A stretch of 64,000 nucleotides of DNA from Lithodes maja (Eukaryota; Arthropoda; Malacostraca; Decapoda; Lithodidae), in assembly GCA_037953745.1 (NCBI GenBank), contig JBAKBP010004433.1, positions 62,001-126,000 of the forward strand, given 5' to 3'. Position 1 is the first letter of the stretch; every line of letters begins with the position of its first letter. This document shows, one piece after another, positions 1 through 10,692 of the stretch. The translations under genes and the position numbers were made by a program. The notes under the pieces are model-generated. The model was not told where the DNA came from, ran no database searches, and was given only the letters and a program-made list of their open reading frames with translations.

Positions 1-946
1 GCCTACTAGGATTGTGCTCGTGGGCCACTAATCTCTAAAGTAGCTAAGCGTGCCACACATGAAATCAATAGTGCATAAACAATAACATACATAAGGAGAA
101 GCTTCAATACTATACTGTATCTGCTGGTCGAGCAAAGTCTAGCTGGGATATCTAAGGTTAGGAAACAATGGCTGAGCAAGCGGCTCGTAGCCTAGCGAGG
201 TCCTTAAGACTGTGCGGCCAAATTACGTTAATTGACGGGATGCTCTCTTGAGAGATCCAGATCACTAGTATCTGGTTCTCTCCTGGCGATCCTCTCAAAG
301 TCAAGCAAACGAGATAGCACAGTGTTGGGTGGCAGAGGCAAAAGCCCTCACTCGCAACACAGTGCTAAACTCTCAAGGTACACAGTCAGAAAGACCACCT
401 AGGCTTCCCACGTCTCCGTTGCAATTGTACCGGTTCAACCAAAACCTAGTACTCATAGGAAATCACAACTCCCGAAACCTTATCCCAGTCTAGCATTACC
501 TAAACCAGCAGAAAACAGGAACATGGATAATCGTACACAGGGAAATGCATATACGAGTGCAACAAACATCAATCAATCCTATTCTAGTTATCCCTTCCAA
601 AATAGGCTATCTAACAGGCATATATCTCGTGAGAACTCAAGCGATAATACTTTGGCTGACTAAATCTGCACCAAAGGGATCATGGGTTAAAAAGGGACGA
701 GAAGAGAAGAAGATAGGCTGTTCAGAGAGTAGAGAAAGTTCACATCAGTCGGAAGAATATGGATAGTTGCAAGGGATATGAGAAGTCGCTCTGCCTGATG
801 AGTTCTAAAGAATTGTGGCGAGGACCTCTCCTTTTTATACTCAGCCCTCTAGCGGCATATCGCAAACTACTAAGGACCGCCCACTGACAATCATTACGTC
901 ATATTCTCTCTCAATCTGGGATCGACAAAGGATTTCCCACGCGCTT
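1..946. other. Unassigned stretch
   Basis: I see no recognisable gene, RNA or repeat family here. Reading frames are short and not protein-like. A TATA-like stretch occurs near 833, but nothing downstream supports a promoter. Confidence 0.4.
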
Positions 947-989
947 GAGGAGGGAGGAGGGAGGAGGGAGGAGGGAGGAGGGAGGGAGG
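947..989. repeat. GGAGGGA purine microsatellite
   Basis: Short tandem run of GGAGGGA-type units, purine-only on the plus strand. Confidence 0.85.
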
Positions 990-1280
990 CCTACCTACCT
1001 CGTGGCGCGCTCACTGGCGTCGTTACATAACTCTCTCTCTTCTCCTCATTATATATAAGTCCAACACACAATACTTATATGTAATGATATAAAATAGAAC
1101 TCGTTGACTTAGAAGAAAACAAAATACATAATTATAATACTTATAGTACAACGGCTCACATAAACTGAGTTAGGAAACTCTACACGGACTACAGCCAAAG
1201 TTCCTGCCCTGACGATCCTAGCGAGAGTGGGGTCTGACTGAGCGTTCTGTACAGCATGCTCATACTCGGCATGCGTCACA

Positions 1281-1484
1281 GCTATATAAACTGTAAAGCT
1301 ACAATAATAGTCATTTGTTCTGGGTGTGTGCTATATAAACTGTAAAGCTACAATAATAGTCATTTGTTCTGGGTGTGTGCTATATAAACTGTAAAGCTAC
1401 AATAATAGTCATTTGTTCTGGGTGTGTGCTATATAAACTGTAAAGCTACAATAATAGTCATTTGTTCTGGGTGTGTGCTATATA
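1281..1484. repeat. 49-bp tandem repeat, four copies
   Basis: Four head-to-tail copies start at 1281, 1330, 1379 and 1428, each beginning GCTATATAAACTG, followed by a partial fifth (GCTATATA) at 1477. Copies look identical by eye, suggesting recent expansion or homogenisation. No coding potential is evident. Confidence 0.95.
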
Positions 1485-1652
1485 TTCGGATCAAATCTGA
1501 ATGTATATAGACGAAAAACTAAATACATGTTTGATAACACAACTGTTACAATTGAATAGCTATGTTTTGTAGTTAAATGTTTGTATATAATTTTGAAGCA
1601 TTTTTGTATGTATATTTGTTGTTATGTTGATCGTTCATTTATAATACGTCTG

Positions 1653-1693
<41 letters not shown>
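1653..1693. repeat. (CT)n microsatellite
   Basis: Uninterrupted CT dinucleotide run of about 40 bp. Confidence 0.95.
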
Positions 1694-1697
<4 letters not shown>

Positions 1698-2980
1698 GGG
1701 TCTATATATATAATAATGTATTACAAAACATCCTGCTTGTATAGTTCTATTAATCATATTTCTCCCTAACGATCCTTTGATCTGGACTGTAAAATGTATC
1801 CGGTAATTTATCACACGTACACTCACGCGTACTAAAAGTTGCTCAGGGGTGGGTCCTTCCTTCCCCTACTCCACCCTGGGCAGGTGGAAGGGGAGAGTCG
1901 GGTCCAAGTCTAGCCCCACCTTCCACCCCCAAACTATCCCCAACTCCCCCACCATCCTTCTCTAGCTGGCAGTTAGTGATTAGCGACGATTGTTCTCATG
2001 CATTGTAAATAATTGTTAAACCATCATTGCATATGCTTATAATGGCCAAGATTAAATATTTATTAGGAATTTACTAATACAATATACTGCATAATTGTAT
2101 TCTAAAAGTGAGTTTCTATACACAACGTGGGTTACATGAATCTTAGCTGTAGTGATCTTGTGCTTCTCTCTTTCTCTCTGCGTGTGTTTGTCTCTTAGAG
2201 TCATTGCACTACTTTCTACTATCAATATTTAATGTGATTTGAATATAATAATACCGTAATTAAATTCAATATCGTACAGTATTCAGGATATTATGTTCAC
2301 CATTATTGCAATACACACCAACTTGCCCTCTACGATCTACTCCTAGTTTCCCAAATTGCTTACACAGTCGGGCTTTTATATCATAAAAGGAAAGGACTAT
2401 AGGCAATAATTGGCTGGAATTGTGTTGTGACTGTTATTGATTGTTTCGTTTAACATTTCAATCAGTTTATCCCATTTATTCAATACCATACATACTATAA
2501 ACGGATTTGTATTTAATTATATGTGGCATATACACTTGTTTTATTCTTCAATCAATTAAATGTAGAACTCGATACAACTTACGGTCAAAGTCGGTGTTAA
2601 TTTTGAGTAAGGTTTGAGAATCGAGCCCATGAGTAGCAGGGCTCGCCTTCTTACTTCCCACTTCTTTGTATCTATGATCCCAGCCTCTTCTACAAACCCC
2701 ATCAACTCTCCTCTATGTGTATCTAATGCAGGCAACATTCATCCACACACACACACACTACTGAATGCAACACTCTAGTGATGGTGATGGGCTGGTTTAT
2801 CAGAGTGAAAACTGAACGATTTCTGCCATACCCATACTTACTCTGACTGTTCCTTTTACTTATATATTTTCTAGATCTCAAGTGACGGCGTCTCTTCCGT
2901 GGATTGACATCCCAATATACCAAGATTGGAAGCCAAAGCGTCACATTTTTCCGTTGCCGCTCAACTTTCTCTTCATAATT
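1694..2980. other. Unassigned AT-rich stretch
   Basis: No recognisable gene or repeat family. A C/G-rich patch near 1845-1960 can form an imperfect hairpin. Small open frames here are not protein-like. Confidence 0.4.
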
Positions 2981-3201
2981 GCTGTGGGGCACAGGGCCCT
3001 GGGTGGGGCTTTGGTTTCCCGGGCGTTTCCGCACCCTCCTCAGCTCCCCGCCATGGAGTGGCTTCGGTCACCCAGGCTTTATTGTGGCCGGCAGGGAGGG
3101 TTCTCTGGGGGTGCTCGGTTATGGCCTTGGCCTTGCTTGGGGCCTTGGGGCTGTTCGGCCAGGCAGCTTGGGGAACAACAACAACAACAACAACAACAAC
3201 A
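2981..3201 (+). repeat. GC-rich segment with (ACA)n tail, possible SINE or retroposon end
   Basis: A sharply GC-rich block of about 190 bp in AT-rich surroundings ends in a clean (AAC)n run at about 3174-3201. A compositionally distinct body followed by a simple-sequence tail is typical of a retroposed 3' end. I do not recognise the family and see no clear tRNA promoter boxes. Open frames through it are best treated as incidental. Confidence 0.35.
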
Positions 3202-3409
3202 CCCTAGCAAGGGCTTGTTCACGTTTAGATATATGTGGTTTAGTGATCATTCTCATTGTTATTACGTACTTATTACACTGAAAGGGTATCTTATACAGTG
3301 TAACCGTGTTTTTAATGGGTTATATTATATACCTTATGTGGGCGTGTATGTGTCAAAGAACCTTAAAATCGGAAGTGGTAAGACGTGACTAGCGGATATA
3401 GGCATATAA

Positions 3410-3510
3410 CCCCCCCCCCCCCCCCCCAATCATCTATTTCTCACTCTTTCATCTCGCTCACACTCTCAATCACGCACTCTCACTCTCTCTCCCTCTCATT
3501 AGCTTCATCG
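3410..3510. repeat. C18 homopolymer followed by CT/CACT-rich tract
   Basis: Eighteen consecutive C at 3410-3427, then an impure pyrimidine-rich tract of CTCT and CACT units to about 3510. Confidence 0.85.
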
Positions 3511-4648
3511 TTATCCCATACATTACTAGCTGAGGTACCTGGCGCTGCCCGGGGGAAACAAACATACCTTGGGTTTTAAGGGATAAAGTTGAGGTAATTC
3601 AGGTAGTGTTAAGAACACAAAAAACAAAAAGGAAATCTCCCTTGTGTTCATAAACTATCAAAACAATAGGAAAAAGACAATAACTGAGAAACAGGAACCA
3701 GTGATGACAAATAATATTCAAAGCTGCCATAAGAACCAAGATATGTAGAGCAGTCTGGTAAAGAAGTATCTCTTCATAAAGACGAAACACGGTGCAGATG
3801 CTGACACAGGTGGGGTAAAATGGACAATAGTTAAAACCATAAATATCCCCATAAAGGTTATTATTATATGTTCATTGATTATAATATGATTAATAACGAT
3901 ACGCATTCCGATGTAAAAAATAATAATAATAATACAAATAAAATAAAAACCATGTTCCTAGTGTGGTGCCCCAAAACTACACGCTCTGTATGCACTTACG
4001 AATATAAATGTTTCTGCCAGTTACTTTGCATGAGAGCTTTCATACATGTAAAGGTGCAGGTGGAAGCCAGCTCCCTACCGTCCTACAACGCCGTGGGTGA
4101 ACGACGACATTCAGTGGAAGCAATAAGTTGTTCCTGTAAGTCTCCCCCGCTGGGAGTGCTGGCTGTTCCTGCCTACCCACTGGGGACTCTTACTGCCTCA
4201 GTATTATGTGATATTTTGTTTGTTTCACATTGGTGGAGCAAGAGACTGGCAAGGTTGATTATGAGAGAATTGATATAGATATTATGATTGATACTGCTAA
4301 ACAGTATGATAAACAACATACTACACAGGTGCCACTACTTCAGTGCTAACCGAATTGATATTGAGGTTGAAAAACATGACTATACTGTATAACTTATATA
4401 CTGATTTAGTTATTCCTTACTGCAAATCAATCAAAACCAATCTCTCTCTCTCTGACTCAGTTCATTGTGTAAATGACCAAACTTTTAACAATCGGTTCGT
4501 TCCTATGTTAATGGGTCAGGCTTAGACTGATAGTCATTACCGGTATTGTTTTCCGAAAACATTTTGTAGATGTTCCGTAAGGTATGATGTAAACTTCCCG
4601 GGTTGGTCCTGCAGCGGTGATACCAACCTGGACTACACACCAAATATA
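3511..4648. other. Unassigned AT-rich stretch
   Basis: No recognisable gene or transposon. It contains a short AAT-rich run near 3918-3945 and a short CT run near 4441. The longest plus-strand frame (3868-4278) has no recognisable motif and looks like chance. Confidence 0.4.
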
Positions 4649-4851
4649 TTAACCCCTTCTGTACCGTCGACGTCTTTTTATGTTTCATTCTAGCTATATG
4701 TAGACGATGTTGTGTAGTTTAAGAAAGAACTGGTACAAGTGAGATAGTTCGAAGCCTATTAATTATTGGAGTCCCCTTTTGAAGTAAATGCAATAGTCTA
4801 ATAGTAGCCAGAATACATATATAGGAACAGCCCCGGTACTTAAAGTGTTAA
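4649..4851. mobile_element. TTAA-flanked MITE, short family
   Basis: A 203-bp segment bounded by TTAA at 4649-4652 and 4848-4851. The left end begins TTAACCCCTTCTGTACCG; the complement of the right end begins TTAACACTTTAAGTACCG, so the ends are imperfect inverted repeats. The interior is also roughly self-complementary. TTAA target duplication is characteristic of piggyBac-type and some other cut-and-paste transposons. It is too small to encode transposase. It resembles the element at 17422-17636 in size and end sequence. Confidence 0.6.
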
Positions 4852-5535
4852 CATCTACCGAGGGCAGAATGTTTGTTGACATGTTGTAAATGTAACTATT
4901 AATATCCGTCCACCGCCTCCCGGAGGATGGAGCCCCTTGTGTTGAAACACCAGAACAAACAACAAACAGAAATATTCATGAGGTGCAGACTGGCTCAAGA
5001 TTGTCTTCGTATTTGTATTATTCTCCAGGGAGTTGCATGGAAACATATAGAGCAGAAAACTTGCGCTGAAACTGCTTATTTACCTACATATATTCCATAG
5101 GCCATACATTTGTGTAAGATATCGTGCATGTCAACAGGTCAACAAAGATAGCTGGTACAAGGCTAATTGTATTATGTTATTGTAACTATTTATAAGCATA
5201 TGATAAATGAAATATACAACCTTAAATAATCCCGTTGATGATTAAATCCTGTTTTGGTTTAGTTAATAATATCCAGATATATTATAGCTATAACAGCATA
5301 ATTAATTAAGAAGTAGGTCCGTAATAGTTATTTCTGTTGACGGCTGCACATATACACTTATATAAATATACACACGCTTGTGTGTCTATAATGTGACCAT
5401 AAACACACATGTACATCAAACTGAACACACACACTCATAGCTACAAAGATACACATACACTTGTCATGTACGCTGCTTTCCTATTCACAAATCTGAGCTT
5501 CTTGATGCATCTGTTTACTAACTATAATTTAACGT
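4852..5535. other. Unassigned AT-rich stretch
   Basis: Nothing recognisable apart from small alternating AT and CA patches near 5350-5460. Confidence 0.4.
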
Positions 5536-5944
5536 ATTATATTTGTATCCTTTCTCTCCCTCCTCCTCCTCTTCCACCACTACTACTCCTCTGCTCTTAC
5601 CATCCCTCCCCCTCCCCCTCCCCAGCTCTCTTTCTCTCCCTCCTCCTCTTCCACCACTACTCCTCATCTGCTCTTACCATCCCTCCCCCTCCTCCTCTTC
5701 CACCACTACTCCTCCTCTGCTCTTACCATCCCTCCCCCTCCTCCTCTTCCACCACTACTCCTCCTCTGCTCTTACCATCCCTCCCCCTCCTCCTCTTCCA
5801 CCACAACTCCTCCTCTGCTCTTACCATCCCTCCCCCTCCTCCTCTTCCACCACTACTCCTTCTCTGCTCTTACCATCCCTCCCCCTCCTCCTCTTCCACC
5901 ACTACTCCTTCTCTGCTCTTACCATCCCTCCCCCTCCTCCTCTT
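5536..5944. repeat. 49-bp polypyrimidine minisatellite, left part
   Basis: Six regular 49-bp units start at 5647, 5696, 5745, 5794, 5843 and 5892, each beginning TCTTCCACCAC and containing CTGCTCTTACCATCCCTCC. They are preceded by degenerate units from about 5536. The plus strand is almost purely pyrimidine. The array is cut at 5944 by the LINE at 5945-10144 and resumes at 10145. Proline/leucine/serine-rich frames through it are repeat translations, not genes. Confidence 0.95.
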
Positions 5945-5946
5945 TG

Positions 5947-6945
5947 CTACTACTGTTTGCTACTATCGATCTTCAAGACTGCCGGCTCTGCCAGCAACGA
6001 GAGAATTTTACAGTGAAATTAGACGAAGCCTACAACAAGATCAACGTCCTCACCATGAAGCTGGAATCACTCCAAGAGTTTGTAACACTCAACGTTGGAG
6101 TACCACAAACTTCAATTGTCACCGCAACTCCAGCAGCCACCAACGCCCCAACGTCAACTGCCAACAATTCAACGCCTACAGTAGCCACTTCAGCTGATGT
6201 ATCCGATACTCAAGATACAAATAGTGACTCTCTTCCCCCTCAAGACAACTTCCGTGTCGTGAGGAACAACGTTTGCCCCAAGACCAGGAAACACATACCG
6301 ATTACCGAGTGTCAAAACCGTTTCCAGATACTCGCAGACTCAGATGACGAAGAGGAAATAGAAGAAGTCCGGCTCGTGGGAGACTCGATGATACGTGGTC
6401 AGCTCACAGAGTTTTGCGCCAGGGCACCTAAGACCAGGAAGCGTTTTTGTATCCCTGGTGGTGGTGTGGATGACGTAGTTGCAGCAGTTGACGAAGTATC
6501 AAAGCTGGCCCCTGCTAATACAATGTACGTCATCCACGTTGGATCCAACGATGTGCAGCGAACCCGGTCGGAAGATTTGCTTTTAAAGTACCAGCAGCTG
6601 ATCAAGTCGTTTAAGGAGAAGTCATCAAGGATCATCGTCTCAGGAATCGTCCCCCGGCTCGGTGTAGAGAGCCGATTTTACAACATAGCCACCAGCACAA
6701 ATCGTTGTCTAGCAAACCTCTGCAGGAAGGAGAACGTGGGATTCGTCGACACCTGGGACAATTTCTACTACGATGACTATTTGTTTTCGGACGATGGAGT
6801 TCATCTGAACCAGGTGGGAGCAGCACGTTTTGGGCGTCTTCTCAACGATGCGGTGAAGGATTTTCGGAGAAGAAATCGACTCAGCACAGGACAACCAGGA
6901 AGGAGGACCGAAGACAGCGAGGACGGCAACCTACAAAGGAATTAA
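5947..6945 (+). CDS. LINE ORF1 protein, N-terminally truncated, SGNH hydrolase-like domain
   Basis: The frame is open from the element's left edge to the stop at 6945 (about 330 residues); the first in-frame ATG is only at 6055. The N-terminal remnant has a CRLCQQRENF motif, which could be the end of a lost zinc finger, then a short helical, possibly coiled-coil stretch and a Ser/Thr/Ala-rich linker. From about residue 140 an SGNH/GDSL-like domain is visible: VGDSM (block I, catalytic Ser), HVGSNDV (block III, G and N) and DGVHLN (block V, Asp and His). In CR1-type LINEs such esterase domains are known in ORF1, with a role in RNP or lipid interaction that is not settled. ORF2 follows after about 100 bp in another frame. 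Truncation means it is probably not expressed from this copy. Confidence 0.85.
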   Translation, partial: LLLFATIDLQDCRLCQQRENFTVKLDEAYNKINVLTMKLESLQEFVTLNVGVPQTSIVTATPAATNAPTSTANNSTPTVATSADVSDTQDTNSDSLPPQDNFRVVRNNVCPKTRKHIPITECQNRFQILADSDDEEEIEEVRLVGDSMIRGQLTEFCARAPKTRKRFCIPGGGVDDVVAAVDEVSKLAPANTMYVIHVGSNDVQRTRSEDLLLKYQQLIKSFKEKSSRIIVSGIVPRLGVESRFYNIATSTNRCLANLCRKENVGFVDTWDNFYYDDYLFSDDGVHLNQVGAARFGRLLNDAVKDFRRRNRLSTGQPGRRTEDSEDGNLQRN

Positions 6946-7043
6946 ATACTAATCCGTCAAGAACCGCGAATTTGGATAAATCTCCACCAACACGACCCAA
7001 ATTCAAAACCGTCAGGGATAACGACCGAGGACCGAGGACAGCC

Positions 7044-9923
7044 ATGAATGTAAATGTAGATCCGACCAGAACCAAAAATTCGATGAAAGAACGTAATGCG
7101 AGTTCTAAAACCGCAACTTTAAAGGTTTTCTATGCAAACGCTCGTAGCATACGCAATAAATTTTCAGATTTAGAGGAACTAGTGTTTACAGAAAATTATG
7201 ATGTGATTGGCATAACAGAATCTTGGCTCAATACAGAAGATAGAGACTTTTTAGCAGAGTATTCACTTCCCGGTTATGTAATGTTTGAGAACAGCCGAAT
7301 AAATAAAAATGGAGGTGGCGTTTTATTTTATATCAAAGAAAGTCTTAACCCGACCCTCGTGTCAAAACCTCAAATTGTGAACGTCGACACATCTTTTGTG
7401 CTAATAAAGAATAATAAAGGTACAAAAATAATACTTGCGTTAATATACAGACCTCCAGCTCAATCAGTGCAAACTGACCGAGAAATTTACGAACAAATTG
7501 CAGATGTAAGTAACTCACAAGATACCGTAATTTTTGGCGACTTTAATTTACCTGTGACCAAGTGGGGCGATACTCTTACTTCACACTCCGGACATGACTT
7601 GTATACGAACTTGCAAGAGAGTTCGCTTTATCAATTTGTTCGAACGCCGACCCGTGGTAATAACGTTCTTGACATTGTACTTGCAACAAAAGAAGAATTG
7701 ATAGAGAATTTGAATGTTGGTGATGAATTCAGTAACAGCGACCATCGTACGATAACTTTCACTTTAAAGTTTACTAGTAACGAACCAAATAGTAGCATCG
7801 AAAAAGTCCCTAATTTCAAGAAAGCAAACTTCCATAAACTTAGAGCTATGTTTAAAGAAACTGACTGGAGCTTTTTAATTAACAATAACGACATAAATAC
7901 ATCTTGGAAGTTATTCGAAACCACTTACCTAAAAGCAGTGCAAGACTGCATACCATCGAAAATACGGCGTCCAGGCCATAATAATAAGCCCAAATGGTGG
8001 AATAAAGATATTTCAAACTGCCTGCTTGCTAAAAAATTTGCTAATGATAGATTAAAATCCTCACAAAATGACGAAGAACGGGTGAAATTTGTAGAGCTAC
8101 GACGCAAAGCCAAAAAGTTAATTAAGCAAAGTAAAAAGACCTTAGAGTTACATATTGCGAATCAAAGTAAAACAAACCCGAAAGAATTCTATAGTTATAT
8201 CAGAAAGAAAAAAGTAGTTACTTCAACTGTTGGACCGTTAGTCGATGAAAAAGGAGAATACACCAAAGACGAAGTACAAATGAGTAATGCCCTCAATACC
8301 TTCTTTGCATCAGTTTTTACAACCGAAGACCTCAGTGATATCCCTACACCATCGCCGATTCAGATTGATAATTCAGATGTTCTAAGCAATATCACCGTTA
8401 CAGAGAGAGAAGTATTGAATTGTTTAGATAAACTCAAAGTAAATAAAACGCCAGGACCTGATACAATCTCGCCTAGAGTTCTAAAGGAAGCTAAGAATGA
8501 GCTCTCCAAACCACTGACATTACTATTCAATAAATCCTTGCAGTCTGGAACTATGCCTGATCAGTGGAAGCTAGCCAACGTAACACCGATATTCAAAAAA
8601 GGCAGCAAATCTCTACCCAGTAACTATCGTCCAATTAGCTTAACCTCAGTTGTATGTAAAATGCTAGAAACGGTCATACGAGACAGACTCGTAAATCACT
8701 TAGAGGAAAATAACATACTTAAAGATACTCAACACGGCTTTCGTAAAAAACGTTCCTGTTTAACAAACCTCTTAGACTTCTTCCACGATATCCTCAACCT
8801 CTACGATGAGAGTAAAGCTGTAGATATTATATACCTTGATTTTCAAAAGGCCTTTGACAAAGTTCCCCACAAACGTTTACTGCTAAAACTAAAAGCGCAT
8901 GGAATACAAGACGGTGTGTTGAAATGGATAGAAAATTGGCTCAACAACAGAAAGCAAAGAGTAGTCATAAACGGTAAGGCATCTAAATGGACCAATGTAA
9001 GTAGCGGGGTACCCCAGGGATCGGTACTAGGACCAATTCTCTTTCTAATTTACATCAACGACATAGATGAGGGTCTCACCTGCACAATCTCAAAATTTGC
9101 TGACGATACAAAAATTGCAAATAGCGTACTCTCAAAAGAACAAGTTGACGATATGCAACACAATCTAGATAAATTGTCATGTTGGGCCCAAATTTGGCAA
9201 ATGAGTTTCAATGCGGATAAATGTAAAGTACTACATGTCGGATACCTAAATGAGAAAGCAAACTATTCGATGAATGGCACTCAGCTTAAGAATGTAAACA
9301 GAGAAACTGATCTGGGAGTAACAATATCGAGTAACCTAAAACCGAGTCAACAATGTTCAGAAGTTGTTAAGAAGGCAAACAAAATAATTGGCTTTATAGG
9401 CAGGTCATTTGAGCATAAATCCAAAGAAGTTATCCTAACCCTTTACAATTCCTTAGTCCGCCCTCTTCTGGAATACTGCGTTCAATCCTGGTGCCCTTAT
9501 TACCAAAAAGATATAAACAAGCTAGAACGAGTTCAACGTAGAGTTACCAAAATGATACCTAGCCTAAAGAACAAACCATACGAAGAGCGTCTTAGAGAAT
9601 TAAATCTATTTCCTTTAACCCAGCGCAGATTAAGAGGCGACTTAATTCAAGTGTTCAAAATCATCAAAGGCATCGACAATATGAACTGTAGTAAGTACTT
9701 CACTATCGACCAATCTAATTACACACGGGGAAACGGTTGCAAAATTATTGGTAAATCTTTTAACTCGCACGAATCTAAGAATTTCTTCTTCAATCGAGTT
9801 GTCAACTTGTGGAATGGGCTTCCCCGAAACGTTATAGACTGCAGCACCGTTGATTCATTTAAATTCCGCCTAGACAAATATCTCGCATCAAACCCGCGAC
9901 TGACTGCGTTTGTAAATGAATAA
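7044..9923 (+). CDS. LINE ORF2: endonuclease and reverse transcriptase
   Basis: About 959 residues from the ATG at 7044 (context GCCATGA) to the stop at 9923; the frame is open a little further upstream but without ATG. The N-terminal EEP (APE-type) endonuclease shows FYANARSIRNK, ITESWLN, ALIYRPPA, FGDFNLP and NSDHRTITF. The central reverse transcriptase shows PGPDTISPRVL, SNYRPISLTS, LDFQKAFDKVPH (first catalytic Asp), SGVPQGSVLGPILF and KFADDTKI (catalytic DD pair, FADD rather than YADD). The C-terminal part contains a conserved LLEYCVQSW region and a basic tail. It nicks target DNA and copies element RNA at the nick (target-primed reverse transcription). The frame is intact, with no stop or frameshift. 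Copy 2 is nearly identical but broken. Confidence 0.95.
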   Translation: MNVNVDPTRTKNSMKERNASSKTATLKVFYANARSIRNKFSDLEELVFTENYDVIGITESWLNTEDRDFLAEYSLPGYVMFENSRINKNGGGVLFYIKESLNPTLVSKPQIVNVDTSFVLIKNNKGTKIILALIYRPPAQSVQTDREIYEQIADVSNSQDTVIFGDFNLPVTKWGDTLTSHSGHDLYTNLQESSLYQFVRTPTRGNNVLDIVLATKEELIENLNVGDEFSNSDHRTITFTLKFTSNEPNSSIEKVPNFKKANFHKLRAMFKETDWSFLINNNDINTSWKLFETTYLKAVQDCIPSKIRRPGHNNKPKWWNKDISNCLLAKKFANDRLKSSQNDEERVKFVELRRKAKKLIKQSKKTLELHIANQSKTNPKEFYSYIRKKKVVTSTVGPLVDEKGEYTKDEVQMSNALNTFFASVFTTEDLSDIPTPSPIQIDNSDVLSNITVTEREVLNCLDKLKVNKTPGPDTISPRVLKEAKNELSKPLTLLFNKSLQSGTMPDQWKLANVTPIFKKGSKSLPSNYRPISLTSVVCKMLETVIRDRLVNHLEENNILKDTQHGFRKKRSCLTNLLDFFHDILNLYDESKAVDIIYLDFQKAFDKVPHKRLLLKLKAHGIQDGVLKWIENWLNNRKQRVVINGKASKWTNVSSGVPQGSVLGPILFLIYINDIDEGLTCTISKFADDTKIANSVLSKEQVDDMQHNLDKLSCWAQIWQMSFNADKCKVLHVGYLNEKANYSMNGTQLKNVNRETDLGVTISSNLKPSQQCSEVVKKANKIIGFIGRSFEHKSKEVILTLYNSLVRPLLEYCVQSWCPYYQKDINKLERVQRRVTKMIPSLKNKPYEERLRELNLFPLTQRRLRGDLIQVFKIIKGIDNMNCSKYFTIDQSNYTRGNGCKIIGKSFNSHESKNFFFNRVVNLWNGLPRNVIDCSTVDSFKFRLDKYLASNPRLTAFVNE

Positions 9924-10116
9924 CTTTATCCTCCCCTCAGTTACTAACCCATATGTCCCCTACTAACTTCCTAGTCCTGCCACGTTAGTGGCAGGGCAGT
10001 AGTTCCCTTTCCAATGTTCCCTTACCCACTCTAAACCACTGTTTGGACACTTGATCCTCAGTGTTTTGGAGGACAAGCAGCCTAGAAGGGTCACTAGATC
10101 TGTTGTTGCTTGATTT

Positions 10117-10144
10117 CCTTTGTACTCCTTTGTACTCCTTTGTA
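10117..10144 (+). repeat. LINE 3'-terminal decamer repeat
   Basis: About three repeats of CTCCTTTGTA end the element; copy 2 has two at the same place (46688-46705). CR1/L2 LINEs typically end in short microsatellite-like repeats used for priming, so this is probably the 3' recognition tail. Confidence 0.8.
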
Positions 10145-10460
10145 CTCTTCCACCACTACTCCTTCTCTGCTTTTACCATCCCTCCCCCTCCTCCTCCCCA
10201 GCTCTCTTTCTCTCCCTCCTCCTCTTCCACCACTACTCGTCCTCTGCTCTTACCATCCCTCCCCCTCCTCCTCTTCCACCACTATTCCTCCTCTGCTCTT
10301 ACCATCCCTTCCCCTCCTCCTCTTCCACCTCTACTCTTACCATCCCTCCCCCTCCCCAACTCTCTTTCTCCCCCTCCTCCACCACTACTCCTCTGCTCTT
10401 ACCATCCCTCCCCCTCCTCCACCACTCTTACCATCCCTCCCCCTCCCCAGCTCTCCATCA
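10145..10460. repeat. 49-bp polypyrimidine minisatellite, right part
   Basis: The same TCTTCCACCACTACTCC and CTGCTCTTACCATCCCTCC units resume directly after the LINE, with more variation and shortened units toward 10460. Confidence 0.9.
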
Positions 10461-10560
10461 CAATGAACGGTTCTCCAAATGTGATTCCAACGGGGCTGAG
10501 CATAACACGAGAGCCTATTGTGTAACAGATGCTGCGGCAGTGAATGTATGTACCACAGAA
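10453..10560. repeat. Diverged duplicate segment, copy 1
   Basis: Shares the order TCTCCAAATG, a GGCTGAG/GGCCGAG element, AACACGAGAGCCTATT and AGATGCTGCGGC with 11395-11500. Both copies follow pyrimidine-rich DNA, so the minisatellite edge and its flank may have been duplicated together. Confidence 0.55.
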
Positions 10561-10620
10561 TATATTATAGTTACAGTTATACTGTATACAATTATGGCTT
10601 CCATGGGTTATTATGTGATG

Positions 10621-10692
10621 CACTCACTCACTCACTCACTCACTCACTCACTCACTCACTCACTCACTCACTCACTCTCTCTCTCTCTCTCT
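10621..10692. repeat. (ACTC)n then (CT)n microsatellite
   Basis: Tetranucleotide ACTC run to about 10675 merging into a CT run to 10692. Confidence 0.95.

Larger units (their letters stand above)
5945..10144 (+). mobile_element. CR1/L2-group LINE, copy 1, 5'-truncated
   Basis: A non-LTR retrotransposon of about 4.2 kb with ORF1 (SGNH hydrolase-like), ORF2 (endonuclease plus reverse transcriptase), a short 3' UTR and a terminal decamer repeat CTCCTTTGTA. It interrupts a polypyrimidine minisatellite; CTCTT occurs at 5940-5944 and again at 10145-10149, consistent with a 5-bp target duplication or junction microhomology. ORF1 has no ATG at its left edge and begins mid-domain, so the 5' end is missing. 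An esterase-type ORF1 and simple-repeat 3' end without poly(A) match the CR1/L2 group. Copy 2 is at 44096-46705. Confidence 0.9.

Noticed and set aside
1..946. LTR or promoter at the left end of the window
   Set aside because: A TATA-like element and a TTACGTCA motif are present, but there is no second LTR, primer site or gene to support either.
2882..3388. Overlapping plus-strand frames of 93 to 168 codons near 3.0 kb
   Set aside because: Three overlapping frames in a GC-rich block without motifs; more likely a retroposed repeat.
5409..6197. Long Pro/Leu/Ser-rich frames over the pyrimidine minisatellite, running into LINE sequence
   Set aside because: They translate a 49-bp tandem repeat in three frames and enter the LINE out of its ORF1 frame; no domain is present.
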